A stretch of DNA of 64,000 bases from Euwallacea fornicatus (GCF_040115645.1 NC_089559.1:3348001-3412000); one strand, 5' to 3'. Positions 38,441-52,700 are shown, numbered from the stretch's first letter. A program made the numbers and translations. Notes: generated by a model not told the origin, from the sequence alone.

Positions 38441-39067
38441 AAGAAATCAGGGAAAGTTTAGTGCCTCGTGCCTCGAACGGTAATTCACACGTTGATTACA
38501 TTTTCTCAAATGGTAAAAATACCCGCGAAAGCCGACAAAGGCTTTCGACCAGTATGCGCCCCCGGGGGTCGTGGGGTTTTTAATTTCTTAGGGTCAGTAA
38601 ATGGATCAAAAGGATTTCGGTTTTTAAGTGTCGGCATTTTCATTTATATTAAGTGTTGATAAATGTCTCAAAGAAAATGATTTTTTTGTACATGTGTGAG
38701 TTGTCGTTGGAGTTAACTATGTCCATAAGCATTTGTAAGGGCGCATAGACATTTCCTTATAAAATCCGGTTATTGGAGTGGGTTAAAAGAACAAATACAC
38801 GGTCGAGAGAAATAGGCCATCAACATGGTTAACCGGGTAAAACGGAAAACACTAACACGGATAATTGAGGTTCTGTTGTAACAAATACTCTAACCATGTC
38901 GTAACATTACCATTAGGATTACATAGGTAGATAATGGAAAATAACATAAGACGAATGAATCCATAGGCGTGACTTAAGGTACTTTATATAACAGATCTTT
39001 AAGATCTTTTCACCAATCAGACAACCCCGAATAAGGATCGACATCTTAATTTATATGATTATGTATT

Positions 39068-39396
39068 ATACAGGGTAGGCCACGAGGCTTTGTAAATAAA
39101 ACGGAAACATTTCTAATTTAAAATGTCAAAATGATATCTCATGTCAAAAAGTAGGCATCATTGAGAAGATAATTGAAAGACCTTTCAAACAAGGTGTCAC
39201 TCGACGTCACTTTCCATTTAAGATTTTAATGGTGAATAGCACCCTGCTCAAGGGGTTAAAGATAGGGGTTTAAAAATAAGTCTAAAAGGTTTCCCCCTCG
39301 ACGAATCAATTGACGTGTTCGAGCGATTTTTTTTTAAACCACATTAAGAACTCTAAATATGGACCGTTTTGTTTTCGTTGGCCCACCCTGTATATA
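39068..39396. mobile_element. MITE, about 325 bp, with TA target duplication
   Basis: Ends are near-perfect inverted repeats: ACAGGGTAGGCCACGA at 39070 and the complement of ACAGGGTGGGCCAACG at the right, each next to TA. No coding capacity. It belongs to the same ACAGGGT-ended group as other elements here. Confidence 0.75.
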
Positions 39397-39627
39397 TAGG
39401 GTTCGCCATTACTCCGGCCTCGGTTCCTGGTGTCTTTGTATAAATATCAATATGGAATGTTTAGTACGGTACTCATTTATATTGGAAAGCTGCATGACTT
39501 AATAATATTTTTGTTTATACAGAGTGTTTCGTTTTCGCTGGGCAGCATAAAGTTATAATTTTTTAAATAGCAACCCATAATTTTTTTTATGCCATTTGAT
39601 GAAACCTTCATTTAGAAGGAAAATACA

Positions 39628-40330
39628 TTAAACATTTTTTAAATTGGTTGCGGCGTTGGCATGATTTTTTTTTCTTGTATAGATGAAGCAAAAGGGAATA
39701 TAGTTTCCTAATGGATTCATTGCACACACAACAGTTACCATTTGGCCTTGGTCTGCAGCTACTCTCTTCGTAACTTCCCTTTTTCCTGTGGGGGCTACAT
39801 GAAGGGGAAGCTTGTTGGGGAGAATTTGTACTCCAGTTTCGTCCATATTATAGATCTGATTAGCAGTAAATTTGTATCCCCGCATTGCAGACCCCAAATT
39901 ATCAAAGTATTGCGACAGTTGAACTCTGTTCGAACCCACTGTCCTGGCAACACTGGTTTTTCGTGGTATTTGTAGAGACAGTTTCTTTCGTTTTCGCGTA
40001 AAATCCCTCCCAGCGAGTTGAGAATCGACTGAAAATTGATGTCTCATTCCGTTGTCCTCTGCATATTTGGAAAGGAGAAGTCGTAAAGATTCCAGAGTAA
40101 GGCCGAAAAAACGCAGATCTAGGGCAATACAGTGATCGACTAATTCTTTTTCTTGAAGTTCAGTAAATCTTTTGCGAAATCGTCCAAAGTTGTCACCTCT
40201 TCTTTTCTTCAGTCGGTCCCGTAAGGTTTTTTCATGGAACTCTATTTCTTTGGCAGCCCGCCGCACCGAAAAGCCAGTTTCAATTAACCCCCGTGCTTCA
40301 AGTATCTACTGTTTCGTCATAGGCTTGCAG
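39628..40330 (-). pseudogene. Pogo/Tigger-type transposase, N-terminal half
   Basis: Minus strand. The open part at 40266-39628 (212 aa) has a helix-turn-helix start (RRAAKEIEFHEKTLRDRLKK), a CENP-B-like middle (FTELQEKELVDHCIALDL) and the first catalytic Asp region (ANQIYNMDETGVQILPNK), then VAADQGQMVTVVCAMNPLG. The frame extends upstream past a TAG (ILEARGLIETGFSV). The second half of the catalytic domain is missing, so it is a truncated copy. It is a different subfamily from the Tigger relic at 36.8-38.4 kb. Confidence 0.8.
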
Positions 40331-41202
40331 TTCTTGCAGTTGCAAAATGCTTGATTTCTATATTCTCAAAGGGGCGAAACGCCACATGTGGAGTGCGAGC
40401 CTTTGCCCCAAATAAACTGCAGGGATATGCCCCATTTGATGCATTCTAAAGGAATCATCTTCACCGTATGTGTTAGTAAACTGAAGTAAGAGTTAGCGCC
40501 TAAAATTAAAGGTGAGACGCAGTTATGTTTGGCAATAATTAAATGTACCAAATTTTTTCCCGCGTGTTTTGTTAAATTATCAGGTGAAATGTTACAATCA
40601 TTACAATGAAATTGTCAAAAGATGCTTTACCTCATTTTTTTGGCTCATTACGTACCGAGCATTTTTACTTTTTGTAAACAAATAATTTTCAGAAAAACCA
40701 ACCTGCCACCTGGTGACCGACTCTTTAATCTATGAGAATATATTTAAACAATTGTTGCGAGACTTCGCCCCACGCAAGGATTGCCTCCCACCATTAAAAA
40801 AAAAATTGTGTGCCTTAAGAGGTGAAAATCTTCAAAAGACAACCGGCCTAATAGAGCCGAGTGGTGTGGAATTTGAACTTCCGTCCGTCTACCCATTGAA
40901 ATCACCCCCTCTCTTCTTATGCCCCCATCTACCCTACAGGAAACTTATGGGTTACAGAAATATCATAAAACTTAGGTTTTCGCTAATGTGAGATGTTAAT
41001 TTGCATTGTTCTCCATCTTTGAAGCTATTTTTATATTTCTTAAGTGAAACGGACACCCTGCCGCAGGGTTTTATTCAATCTTTGTGTCAGTGATGGTTCT
41101 TAGAAATTACTTGTGAATGCGGTACTTTTTGTAAAAATATGCACTCCCAACTTGTATGAAGACTCCGGTATGTGATCACTTTTCAAGCGATCAAAATACA
41201 AT

Positions 41203-41990
41203 TATACAGGGTGTCTGTGAAAGGTCTGTACAAAATCCTACTACATATTCCTGGCGTGAGAATATAATGATTTAACCTAATTTGTCTAATCCAAAAGTGG
41301 ACGGTTTTCGAAATACAGGGCGTCAAAGTGAAGATTAAAAAATTGAAAAAAATTAATTACTTCGTTGGTAATGCTGCTATCTACACAAAATGTATCGAGG
41401 GGTTTTTAGGGGTGAGAAATCAGAATCCGTTTACATTTTCGATGCACAATGTAGAGGGCGTTGTCACCCTCTTTAAAAGGGCATAACTTTTTTATCACCC
41501 GGTATAAAATTTATTTATGACAAAATTTTTGTTTTCCAACGTGTTTTAGTAAAAAAAGATCTCTTGGGAGAAGTCTTTACAAACATTTTTTTCTGGAGAT
41601 ATTTGATTTTTAAAGGTTACAGCATCTCTAGTGCAGTAGCTATTCGTACAGTTGAATACCTCGGAAACTATTTGAAAATGCAATTTTAACTAATAAATCG
41701 TGTACTTTATAAGTAATTATGACAGAGAAAGTCAGAGTGAAAAGATCTTTAAAATGATGTCTTACTTGAACCACTTTTCCATTTAAACTTTTACGGGCAC
41801 GGTGGTGACTAAGGGTAATTCGCTAAGGAAAACTGTTAGGAGGGTTGAGATTTCTAACATCAGAATACTAGGAAAAAGTGTATAGGGTAAAGTAAAAATT
41901 GACGTGTTTAAGCAATTTTGTTAAAAATCAAATGCCATGCAGATACCGAATTTATTCCAATTAAAGTTACCACGCTGTATATCTGCCGTA
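41203..41990. mobile_element. Transposon remnant with ACAGGGTGTCTGTG end
   Basis: 41203-41520 is a diverged relative of the long inverted-repeat arm of the 6.1-8.4 kb element: it shares GATTTAACCTAA, TCCAAAAGTGGACG, ATACAGGGCGTC, GGGGTTTTTAGGGGTGA and AATGTAGAGGGCG in order. The far end (ACCACGCTGTATAT near 41980) looks like the opposite terminus. No transposase in between, so a non-autonomous derivative or composite. Confidence 0.6.
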
Positions 41991-44009
41991 ATTGATTCGC
42001 CTTGATTGATGCACAATACCTTGAAGAGTTCAACAAACAGTTCGCTAAACTTTCTTTGGGTGTAAATCCTTTTTAGGAAACTAAGGTGATCTATGTAATA
42101 ATTTTCCTGAGAATATCAACAGCTTTCAGTTTAGTCTTGTTTGCAAACAAAATAAACATCTATTAGTCCTAAATAAATTTGGTTTGTTTATGATAATGAT
42201 ATAGAAATTGGAAGTCTAAATATGAGATGCAAAAATAAAAAATGACAGGGCTTTTTGCGATACCTGGTATTTAGTTTCGATGAGTGAAAATGCTTCATTT
42301 TCACAGAAGGGCCCCTGCAATTGTGAAGCACAGGCAGTTCAAATAGACCTGAATAAACTTCCACCATTACATAGAATTCAAAAAATCAATAATGCCGTTT
42401 GTGGAACCTACTTCAAAAGACCGCTGGACTACTCTGATGTCTTCTGAGGTGACGTTGGTGATGTTCTGATCCTCATATGCCATTGAAAGAGAATCGACTG
42501 TTGAATATGATCAGACATAGTTGGTAAGCAACCTGAGTTAATACTCATCGCAACAGATTTGGATTCTATATTGTACTAGAATAACTCAACCGATGTGTTG
42601 GAATCCTGGGACAATATTTTTTTGCTGTAAAGAACGGGGAACTTAATTACAAAGGAGATACCGGAACTGTAGGCCCCGCTGTTCCTCTCTCTCCTTTGCG
42701 TGCATACATCAATATTGAGGGCAAATCATTTCACTAATTCCAACAGCAGATTTAATGAAAATTCTGTGGATAGTTACCTCCCTGCCTTCAGCAATGTCAC
42801 GGGAACCTTCAAGAGCAGGATGTTCTTGTTTCTTTGACGATACTATTTGCAGGTATGTTCAAGAATCTCCATCGCGTCGAAGTCAAACTACACTTGTTCC
42901 GTAATACTTGTCATGGAGGTGTTTGGAAATGATCATGTGCTCTGAGCACATATTATGTCCAACAAATTTGGCGCAGATGTATTCATGTTATGACATATTG
43001 GGGTATGTACACACAGAGTCACAATAAATTTTTGGTATTATAGAAGGAATATTTCAGAACTAACTGCTGCTGAATTTGCTGCAGACTCCTAGATTTACAT
43101 GGCTTTCTTGGAAGACTTCCATGGGCCTCTGCTGTGGGTCAAAGAAGCGTTGTAGAAAAGTTGCGGATGCCTTTTTGAGCCCTTCTTTACAGTCATGCGA
43201 TTGTTGAAAGAGAATCTTTAACTGAAGTGCATTATTTATGTATGCGAAATTAACGTTGAAAGACAAACTTTGATTCAATGATTTATGAATGTCAATTGCA
43301 GTATGAGGTTGTCTCATGTAATTATCTGGGATAAGTTCTTAATCGTGAGGAACGAGTTTAGAAGCACAAATTTCGATTTGTTGATTATTAATATTATTTC
43401 TAGTACTGATTCTACGTTCTTCTATCTGCACAAAATTGAAATTCTGCATTTTTTAAGTTCTTTTTTTGGAATAGGTTATTAACTCGTGCAGAATATGTTT
43501 TGAAACAAAAACTTTGATTTGCTTGTTAATGAGATTTAGTTTCTATGCGAAACTGGCTCGTTTTTTTGAACATGTAAATATTTCTGGCAAATTCGCTTTA
43601 AAACCCGAAAAACTGGTAGGCGACAAATTGGCTTTATACATTTTTCATTCCGCTTTGATAAAATCGTTTGTCTTCGGGGTTCACAAGCAGGAATTTTGTA
43701 GATATTTTGCTGTTAGAAAGTATTTTTATCTTCAAAGTCATCGACTTTATCTACAGGAGGGGTGCTTCCTTCTTTTATAATTTGTACTTGCCCCACTTAC
43801 GTTGCTGTGATGGCAACATTAGTAATTACTTTTTGCTAATTTTTATTGTTCACCATTTTTGGAGCTCCAGTTGCAATATCTTTCTTCAATACTTGTTTGT
43901 AAGTGTACTCGGTTTGAAAATGCCGCCGAATGTATCAGTAATAGAAGTTTGCTGAATTCGGTCATTCACTTCACTCGCAACTTCAGATTAGCTGACAAAT
44001 AAAGAAAAT
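41991..44009. other. Unassigned stretch
   Basis: I find no gene I can support. A minus-strand open frame of 85 codons at 43317-43060 (HDCKEGLKKASATFLQRFF) is not linked to a recognisable protein. Confidence 0.4.
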
Positions 44010-45125
44010 ACAGGGTTTTTCAGGGAAAAGTGTCCACCCTGAATATCCTTTTTGTTCTTTGTTAAAAAAAAAAAAATGGTAAAATACGTCAATTGTGATA
44101 GGAAAAAAAACATCATTTGATGAAAAACTTGTTTTCGTTTGTCTTCTCCTCCTAGAAACTTCTAGAAATTACCCTTTTAAAATTTTCAAATTGGACAAAG
44201 GATTGTGTTATACCTCATTTAAAAAGTAATTTTATTCTCTGCATGATTCAGGTGATTAAGATCAGGAGAGCTAGCGGGCTTACGTCACTTGACCGTTTCT
44301 GCCATTCCATCTTCGAGAGAAATCTTTATCTATTTCTTATTCTAAGAAGCGGTGATCTTGCCCAAGTATTTCAGTTATCCAGGAATATAAGGCATCTTGC
44401 AGAAGTTACAGATAGCTTTCTCTATTTAAATTTCCTGGTATGAAATATGGTCCAATAATGTGATCACCGAAAATATCTGCCCCATCGTTCAATTTTTGAA
44501 GATGTTGAGCATGAATCTTTGAAATCAAATAAGAACGGACTTCACTCAACTAATGACAATTATGTCTGTTAGTTTCACCATTAAATAGAAAGAGCATTTG
44601 GCAGAAAATATTGTGTTACATAATAAATGTTTGTTTAAATCTAACATGTTACTAACAAATTCGTAGAATTCTAATCGACGGTAGAAAAAAAGTCATCCTC
44701 ATTTAATTGCTGTACTAATTTTATGATATAAGGATGTAATATTACTACTTGTAAAATTCTCTGAACAGCAATTTTTGAAACGCCGGTCTCCTCAGCTATC
44801 TTTCGTGTGTTGTCCATTTAAACATGTCTGCGAAATTTGGACTTCATCATCTCTCAGCGGATAGTCAACTTCGTGTTTTTTATTTTGAACGGAACCACTC
44901 TTATTTAATTTCATTAGCAACATAGAAACATAACACTAACATATCATTTTATCAGGATGATCCAACTTGAAGGGATGAGCTGCTGCTCTTGCAGAATTAT
45001 TATTTTGTAATATAAATTCACAACTTAGATTATCTCTTATAACGTGTAAACCATTTTATCAAATTAATAACTGAACGAATTTCAAAGTGATATATTGCCA
45101 CAAAGTACTAAAATCAGTAAGTGCA
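44010..45125 (-). mobile_element. Second, shortened copy of the 15.5-kb mariner-like element
   Basis: Starts ACAGGGTTTTTCAGGG and then follows the 15.5-kb element in order (CATCATTTGATGAAAA, GTGTTATACCTCATTT, the ATTCTAAGAAGCGGTGATCTTG tract, and the N-terminal transposase region near 45000). It is about 300 bp shorter over the same span, with an internal deletion near the left arm, and the right arm is not seen. Degenerate throughout. Confidence 0.7.
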
Positions 45126-46690
45126 GTGTTCTGACAAAGGTGTATCTAAATAAATGTTTAATTTCTACAACAATTTTTTGCAACTTACATTGTATCCATT
45201 AGAGAAGTAATTTTCCGTTCACAGTTAAACTATTTACAATGCGTTACAAGTTTGTTTTCTTTCATTCACATGGCTTAATCAAGTGTCAGTACTATTAGAA
45301 TGATCAGGTTGATCAGTCCTTTTAGTTGGAGGTTTATTGTTTAATCGGTCACTTTGTATTTTGTCAAAAGTCCTAGAAAATTTGAAATATGCCTTACAAA
45401 AGATTTGTTTTTAGGGAACTAATTGATTGAGAAGTAGTTCAGGTTAGTTCTCCATAAATATACGTACCCTTAAGACGTGTGTTAGTACCTAACCGTAACA
45501 AATATTCAAAAACCAATACAAAAATCTAGAACTATTTTTTATCGATTTAAAGAAAATCCACTTATAATTTAAAAATTATATTGGTCGCATTGAACTGGCT
45601 TAACTGAAGCGATAATAAAAAAATATTTGCACATTAGATAATTAGCTTTACTTAATTTAATACTTTTGTTAAACAACTTTCTTACAGTCAGTTATTGCAC
45701 ACAATATGCTTGATAACAAATAAAAAATAATTCATATTAATATGGGCATGGATACGATATGTACATAGTTTTCGAGTTTTAGGGTCTTAAATTTTCAAAT
45801 TTTTAAATATATTTTTCTCCATATTTTCTAAAATTTCCGATATATTTAACTGAAATTTTGAATGTACTTTGAGTTAGCATATTATCTCTCACATACTGAT
45901 TAAAATTTTACAATTACAATTTGGGATACCCTTTATGTGCATAAATCAACCTTATCGTGTCAAAATCGCCATAAATATGAAATATAATAAAATGTATCGG
46001 TAAGTGGTACCTAATATACTTTTGTTGAATTATTTTTTGTAATAAAAATATTTTGATATAATAAAAAAACTATAATATAATTAATGCATTAATAAGCCCC
46101 CTGAAAAACATGCTGAGTCAAATCACAAAAAGACTGTCGGACTAATAGGTCACGAACTTTTTTAAATCTCCTAAAACTGCAATTCTTTTCTCATTAATTA
46201 GCTTCGTTACTCTTCTACTTTCCGAGACGCTATTAATGTTTTAAAACGATTGTTTATAGAGATCTAGCCAGAGTAGTCGGATATTTGTATAGGACCAAAT
46301 ATTTTCTTTTAAGTCTCGCGAAATGTGCATGCGATGCATATGTTATTAAACTACCAAATGAGCTAAAATTGTCATAAATACTGTAATTTTTATTATATTT
46401 TTAATTTCCTATTGGTTTCTAAATAAATTTGGTAAACGCAACTCTCAGCCATCTACAAATTTAATTTATAATGTCTAATGATTTTGTATCACTGGTATCC
46501 TAGCGATTTCTGGATGAATTGGTGAACGCAACCTTCACTACCTTTTAGCTCAACTCTCAATAGGTAGCATAGTAATTCGTATCGATTTTACAATTTAGGA
46601 GAAAAATACAAATTAAAATCCTAGGACAACATCTCAAGGAACACTTATTTCTCGTAAGCTATACGTATATCTATTCAGGAAAACGCCAAA
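45126..46690. other. Intergenic, no gene seen
   Basis: AT-rich sequence downstream of Ecm29. Nothing recognisable on either strand. Confidence 0.4.
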
Positions 46691-46691
46691 A

Positions 46692-46697
46692 TTTATT
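46692..46697 (-). terminator. Polyadenylation signal of Ecm29
   Basis: AATAAA on the minus strand about 21 nt after the stop codon at 46718. Confidence 0.55.
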
Positions 46698-46717
46698 AAA
46701 ATAAATACCCAGACATT

Positions 46718-49700
46718 TCAAATCAATATTTGCTTAATATCTAGCACCCGACACTTGATTTCCGGCTGACTATCGTTGGATAAACTCTCCAAAGCCTTGG
46801 TGAACATATGCCGCAACTTTTTCAGTTCCTCATCGCTTTCCTTTTCCTTTAACTTAGTTGCTAGACAAAACACTATATTAAGGGCTTCTTTTCTTAGTCT
46901 TGTATGCTTGGAAATGCCTGAAATTGACAAAATTACACCACGAATTCCTTTATTAATGAGATTTTTATTACCAAAAGAGTAGGTTATGGCGTCTAATAAT
47001 TTATCCAGGATAGTCTGCAAATCGGCTTTGTCAGCAGCAGTTAAATCTTGTTTTTGCAATAGGGATAATTTATTGACGAAGTTGTATAAAGCAGATAGGA
47101 TGGCTGTTTGAATTGTCCGAGTCACATTGGGCAAAGCCTCGACGCAGTGGCTGACAAATAGATTCTGGAATTTCTCCTGTGTCTTAGGGTAGTTTTCAGG
47201 CCAAGATTTGCCTAAAAATGCAACATTAAAATTTCCACAATTAACTTACATATCAACCAACCTAAAGTTTCATATGCAACAATTTTTAGATTAATCTGAT
47301 TCTCTCTGTGCTCTTTGACGTTGTCCTCATCCTCATCTTTGTCTAAATCGCTCTGTAAGATCGTTTTAACAATCTCGTAAACCTGCTCGAAAGAATCGAC
47401 CTTCAGGGCCGAAACTACTTCCCCTAAACACTCTAAGGAAGCCAATTTATATACAACTTCTTGTTTTCTCGCCTCCCTGCACACAGCCTCGATAATTCTA
47501 TCAGAGCCTATTTCCTTGTTATTTTTAAAAAAATCTCTGAAAACGTTATTTAAGTCCCAAATGATCCCTTCATCATGGTCTTTAAAACATACCTGTTTCC
47601 GTTAGAACAAATACTGCACAACGCTTTAAGCAATTTATCCTTGCCTTTCCAAGTTTTTCCCATTAAACCCGCCAATAAGATGGTTAAAAGAGAATTGCTG
47701 TGCTGCATTTCCATAGTGGAACCCAATTTATTTGCGACAGTAGTGACTGCATTTGCTGCCTTTGAAAATCCACTAAGTTTTGTTAAGATTTAATTTGTGA
47801 ACTTACTTGAGCTTTTAAAGTCCATGAAGGCGATTCCAGGGCTTGTTTCAGCATGTCACATATGGGCTCGATATTGTTGCGAATGCCACTTTCAGTACCT
47901 TTAAATTAATATTATGAAAATTTCATATCCATAAAGTGCGCTTCTGCATAACAAATGTACATTGCACATTCATTGTGGTGAGCATATTACATAAAGTTGT
48001 AAAAAAAATTATTCCTTGCCTGGACTGTGCTCCGACCAAATTTCCTGCCATATATTCAAAGTATTTTCTGTTTCCGGGCATTTTTCTACGTGAGTTGCAA
48101 AAAACACTAAAGGTAAGATTGTTTTAGAACAGTTCTTTATCACCTCCTGATTGTGGATTCCTATGGACTGAATCGTGTGGGCTATTGCGGACCTAATGGA
48201 GTCGTCTGAAAGAGATACGCATTAGGAGGTTGTGACTCTGGGACAGTAAAATAAATGAAAATTATTCACCCTTTTTCGGGAAATTACTCACCCTCCCTTT
48301 CGAAATACCACAACTGCAGCTTCGCAAACAACTTTTCCAAACTCGATGATTTGCAGACTCCCACCAAATGACCAATGGCCATAGCATTGTGTTTCCTGAC
48401 TGCCGAATTGCGGTCTGTCAGCCCATTGACCAAACTAGACAACAGTTTACCAGAAAAGGGCTGCACGTCTACGCCTAATTGCACCACCAACAAAGTGATG
48501 AAATGTGCGCAAGCGATTCGTGTTCCCAACCCCACGGTGCCCTTCATCAATTCTAGAACTTTTGGAATGAGCTCGTCTAGCATTGAGGCGTCTGCATACC
48601 GCAAACTCTGATATTAAAAAAATAATGAACTGATAAAATGTTTTAGTTAGAAGATCATTGAATTACTATTTATACTATGAAAAAAAAAATTGAATACTTG
48701 GAGAACAAAATCTCTGAAAATTAATTCAACTACAGTCTTAAAAGTTTCTCATAACATTTTGACAATACCTTGGAAACAGTTTCGGTGGCAAAATGCGATT
48801 TAGCGATGGAAGCTCTCGCGCTATCAATCACTTCCTGTGTCTCAGTTTGGGCCCCCATCATGGTACTGAGATAGGCCAGTTTTGAGGACTCCAGCTCGCC
48901 AGTGGCTTGTAGCAGAGCGGGGATTAGTTTGGCGAGGGACGGCTTTATTTGCTGCCCCGCTGAATCAACCAGCTCCGACACTGTTTGAAGACTAGAAATC
49001 CAATGCATTCGTTAAAACAAAAATCGGACTCCTGAGATATTTATTTAAGGAAAAATACCGTTATTTTTTATCATTTCATCATGCTTTATTTACCTAATAA
49101 TTCTGATTTCAGGTACTGTATGCGTTATTCCGGTGTTTAGCAGTATTGGCAGCAGCACTTCAATCATTTTCAACCCGGCTTTGCCCTGATTAGAGTCACT
49201 GCCTCTAATGCAAAGCTAAAATTTGGTTTTTAAAAAAATGAAGAAAAAATATTTTGAGATAATCAACACCTACCTTACTAAGAACCCTGGCGGTGCGATT
49301 TGCGCATGTCCTAGTTGCTTCGTGATGGTCGTCCATGACTCTGAACAGCTTATTCCAAAGCTCGTCCATATAATCCACTAGAATATCATAGAAAAATGCG
49401 GATATTTCGATCTTCAGCCTTTCTGCCTACGCCCCTGGTTTTTTTTTTCAAGCTAAACTGGTCTTCATTATTTTCTATTACTCAATAATTTTTAGGTCAA
49501 AATCGAGGTTTACAGTGGCGTATCCAGCTGGGAACTTTTCAAAATTCGAAGACAACGAAACACTTTCACAGTTTCTGCTTACCCGCGTCATGTATAGAGC
49601 GATGCGCAGATCCTTTGAGGAAATCCTGTAAGGCGAGACAGCAAGACTGTCTCACTCTGTATTGCGAGGAGTTCATGTTAGCCAGGATGTCCTTCAAAAT

Positions 49701-52700
49701 TTCGGGATAGTACGTGTCTAACTAGAGTCGTCGATAAAACAATCAAAAACCTAAATAAAACGGAAGTAAAGAAATCTTACAGCATTTTGCGGATCCGATA
49801 CGAGTACACGCCAAATATTCGACATAGAATCATGGATATTTGGTGTGGGGTCGAACTGATATCTGTGAAGAAAAAGTTAATCAAGAGACATTGTAATTTA
49901 GAGCACTAATTGCATGCCTATAGAGTTTTGGAACGATTTCAGGCATTAGTTTTTTGAGATCTTCTCCACACTTTTCAGCAATGCTGGAAAAGCCAAAAGC
50001 TGCGCCTTTCTTTGAGTTCCACATGGCGTTGTGATTGGCCAGATGCATGAATTTGTAGATGAGATCCGGCTTGTTAAGATCCGATGCTAAGGAGCAGAGC
50101 TCCTTGTACGTAGTTAAGTTTTCCCTATTGAAATTTTGAGACTATACATATAGTTTTCACAAACAAAATTCTTCCTGTTCTTTCATCTTTATATAAATCC
50201 TTTATTAAATTCTTACCCCGACGGAGTGGAGCCTAATTGCCCCTCCTGAAACAATTTAGTGTCGCTGGTGACTTGCGTTACATTGCGAGTTCCTGACGTT
50301 AGCTGATTAACTAAAGTGGTCAACAAATCCGACGATTTGGAGTAGTCGTAAATCAGGCACAGTCCCTTAGAAGCCACATCCTGCACAATATCTTTTCGCC
50401 AAAATTAACCGTATAATTTCTTAACTATCTATTATTTACCATTGTTCTCGCATAAGAAATTCATGAAGGTGTTTTGAATTATCTGCAAGCGCCCCTCAAT
50501 GGGCTTACGCTTGCCGCAGCCTAACACAAGTTATAATTTAGTATATATTCCTCTGTAAGGTGAGCTTTTCATTAGTAGCAGGAATGAGCACTATTATTGT
50601 ATATATTTTATGATGAAATTCTGTAACATCCCTAGGAAAACTAAGAATGACGTTTCGTATTGTTTCGCATTTTCAATATTGATGTTCATTTCTGCGAGTA
50701 TTGAAAAATAAGTTTTATTAACCTTTTAAAACTGCTAAAAGCCAAATGCACGAAGCCTGCTTGGAATTCGGGTGAGCTTGTCCTGCAAGTTTCAACAGTT
50801 CATCCAGAAACCAGTCTAAATTGGTATCTACCGCCTCTTCAGACCCGTCAACAAAGAATTCATCTGGAAGAACTTGCCAGGCATCTCGGGCTTCCGGAGA
50901 CGAAACGCTTTGACAGCACATTAACAGAGATTCTCCGATTGTAAAATGCACCTCTACATCTTTAGTCTGATTTTGTTGAGAATTTAGCTTACATTATTAA
51001 GAACCCCTATTTAAGAATACTCACGTCCTTGGAGGTTTGCAGCAGCCCTTTAATAATCAGCTTATCATGTGCAAACCTTTCCCCAACACATAATAGTCCC
51101 AAGGTTCTGGCCGCTCTTTCTCTGACCTATTTTTTACGTTTTTTAATTTCAATTTATCAACACGAAAAGAAGCATACTTTAACGGACAATTTGGAGTTGT
51201 TCATAATCCCTAAAATTATTTCTACCAGCTCCAATTTTGTAGGTCCAATTGCCTGTTTCTTTGCATGGGGACTACCATCTTGGGTGCCACCACTGGTCTC
51301 TAATGGTAAAGGAACAGCTCTGGAAATAGATCCGATAGCGGCGGCTGCCGCCCCCACGAGGACCGGGCTGGGGTGTTTGAGGAAAGGGGCTAAATAGAAA
51401 TTTTGATATCAATAAAATAATGCAAAAAAAATTCTGTTATTTAAATTTTTTTGTAAACCGATGCTCCGTTCCTCGTTAACATGTGAAATTTCAATTATTT
51501 AAAATTGTTTATTCTTCTTATATGGCAGTGGGTCTCAAGTCCTATTTAGGATGCGCTGCTATTTAGAGAGAATATCATAATTGATGACGCAAATTGTTAA
51601 GTTCAATACTCAGACTATACACAGTACAAATAATACATGGTAGATAGCACCAGACTTCCCCTATGTTGCTATTTTTTACATTGTTAAAATCCGCCCAAAA
51701 ATTACTTACCGATAACATTAAGCGCCTCTTTTACAAGTGTAAATTTATCAAAATCCACCCCCTCCCTTCTCCCGTCAAAGGCATAAGCTTCCAGACACGC
51801 TCCAATACCCAACAGCGCTCCGTGCTGAGCCTCTAAATTATTTTTAGAGGTCTGCTCTAAATATCATCAAAAATAATCAAATATTGCTTTCTTTCGCAGT
51901 TAAAGCTCTCTTACCCAATAAATAACTAATTGTGGCATCAAAATCGGACTTCTTGCATTGTTTGGCAACAACTAGAGAATAAAGGATTGAGGCGTACTCG
52001 CGCACATCTTCTTTGACATTGCTCAACTGATCTCTAATCCAGTTTGCCTCAATGAGAATCAAAGAGTCCAATTCGGGGACTGACCCGATGAGTTCAATCA
52101 TGCAGGATAAAACCTCAGAACCTGGAATATTATGGTAAACTCCAACGACCCATAAATTAATAATAACCGATGATGTTCCGATTGAAGAAAAAAAAACCGC
52201 GGTGCCCATGTATATTTATGAATGAGTGAAAGAATGAGAACTTTCATTACCAGATGCAAATGTAAGGTTTACCACAGTATTCAGTAAACCACCCTTCTCA
52301 GAGATGTGCAAATAGTAATTGTGCGGTTCCAAAAGTTTAAGATCAAACGATGCTAGCGTTAAATAAAGAAACATCATTTTAGCGTTAAATAAAGAAACAG
52401 CAGTACAACTCCTGAAATACAAGAAAGAAGTGCGGTAATTGGCCAATCAGATTTTCACATAATTTCACTCAAAACATAATTAATTCCCTTAAAAAGTTGA
52501 TACTGCTAGGTGAACGTTTATGATAAAATCTGATCTAGTCAATACAAAATTCTCTCTATTCAAGTCAAAATCAATCTGGAATCAACGGTCGGTTCAATTT
52601 TTTTTCATACATTTAGCACCACGTTTTTTTTTCTATTACTTGGACTTTAAACCGCACATACCTGGCTGAGCCAACAATAAAGGCTTTATCATTGAACAGT

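Noticed and set aside
43060..43317. Minus-strand open frame of 85 codons
   Set aside because: Reads somewhat protein-like, but I could not link it to exons or a family, so I did not call a gene.
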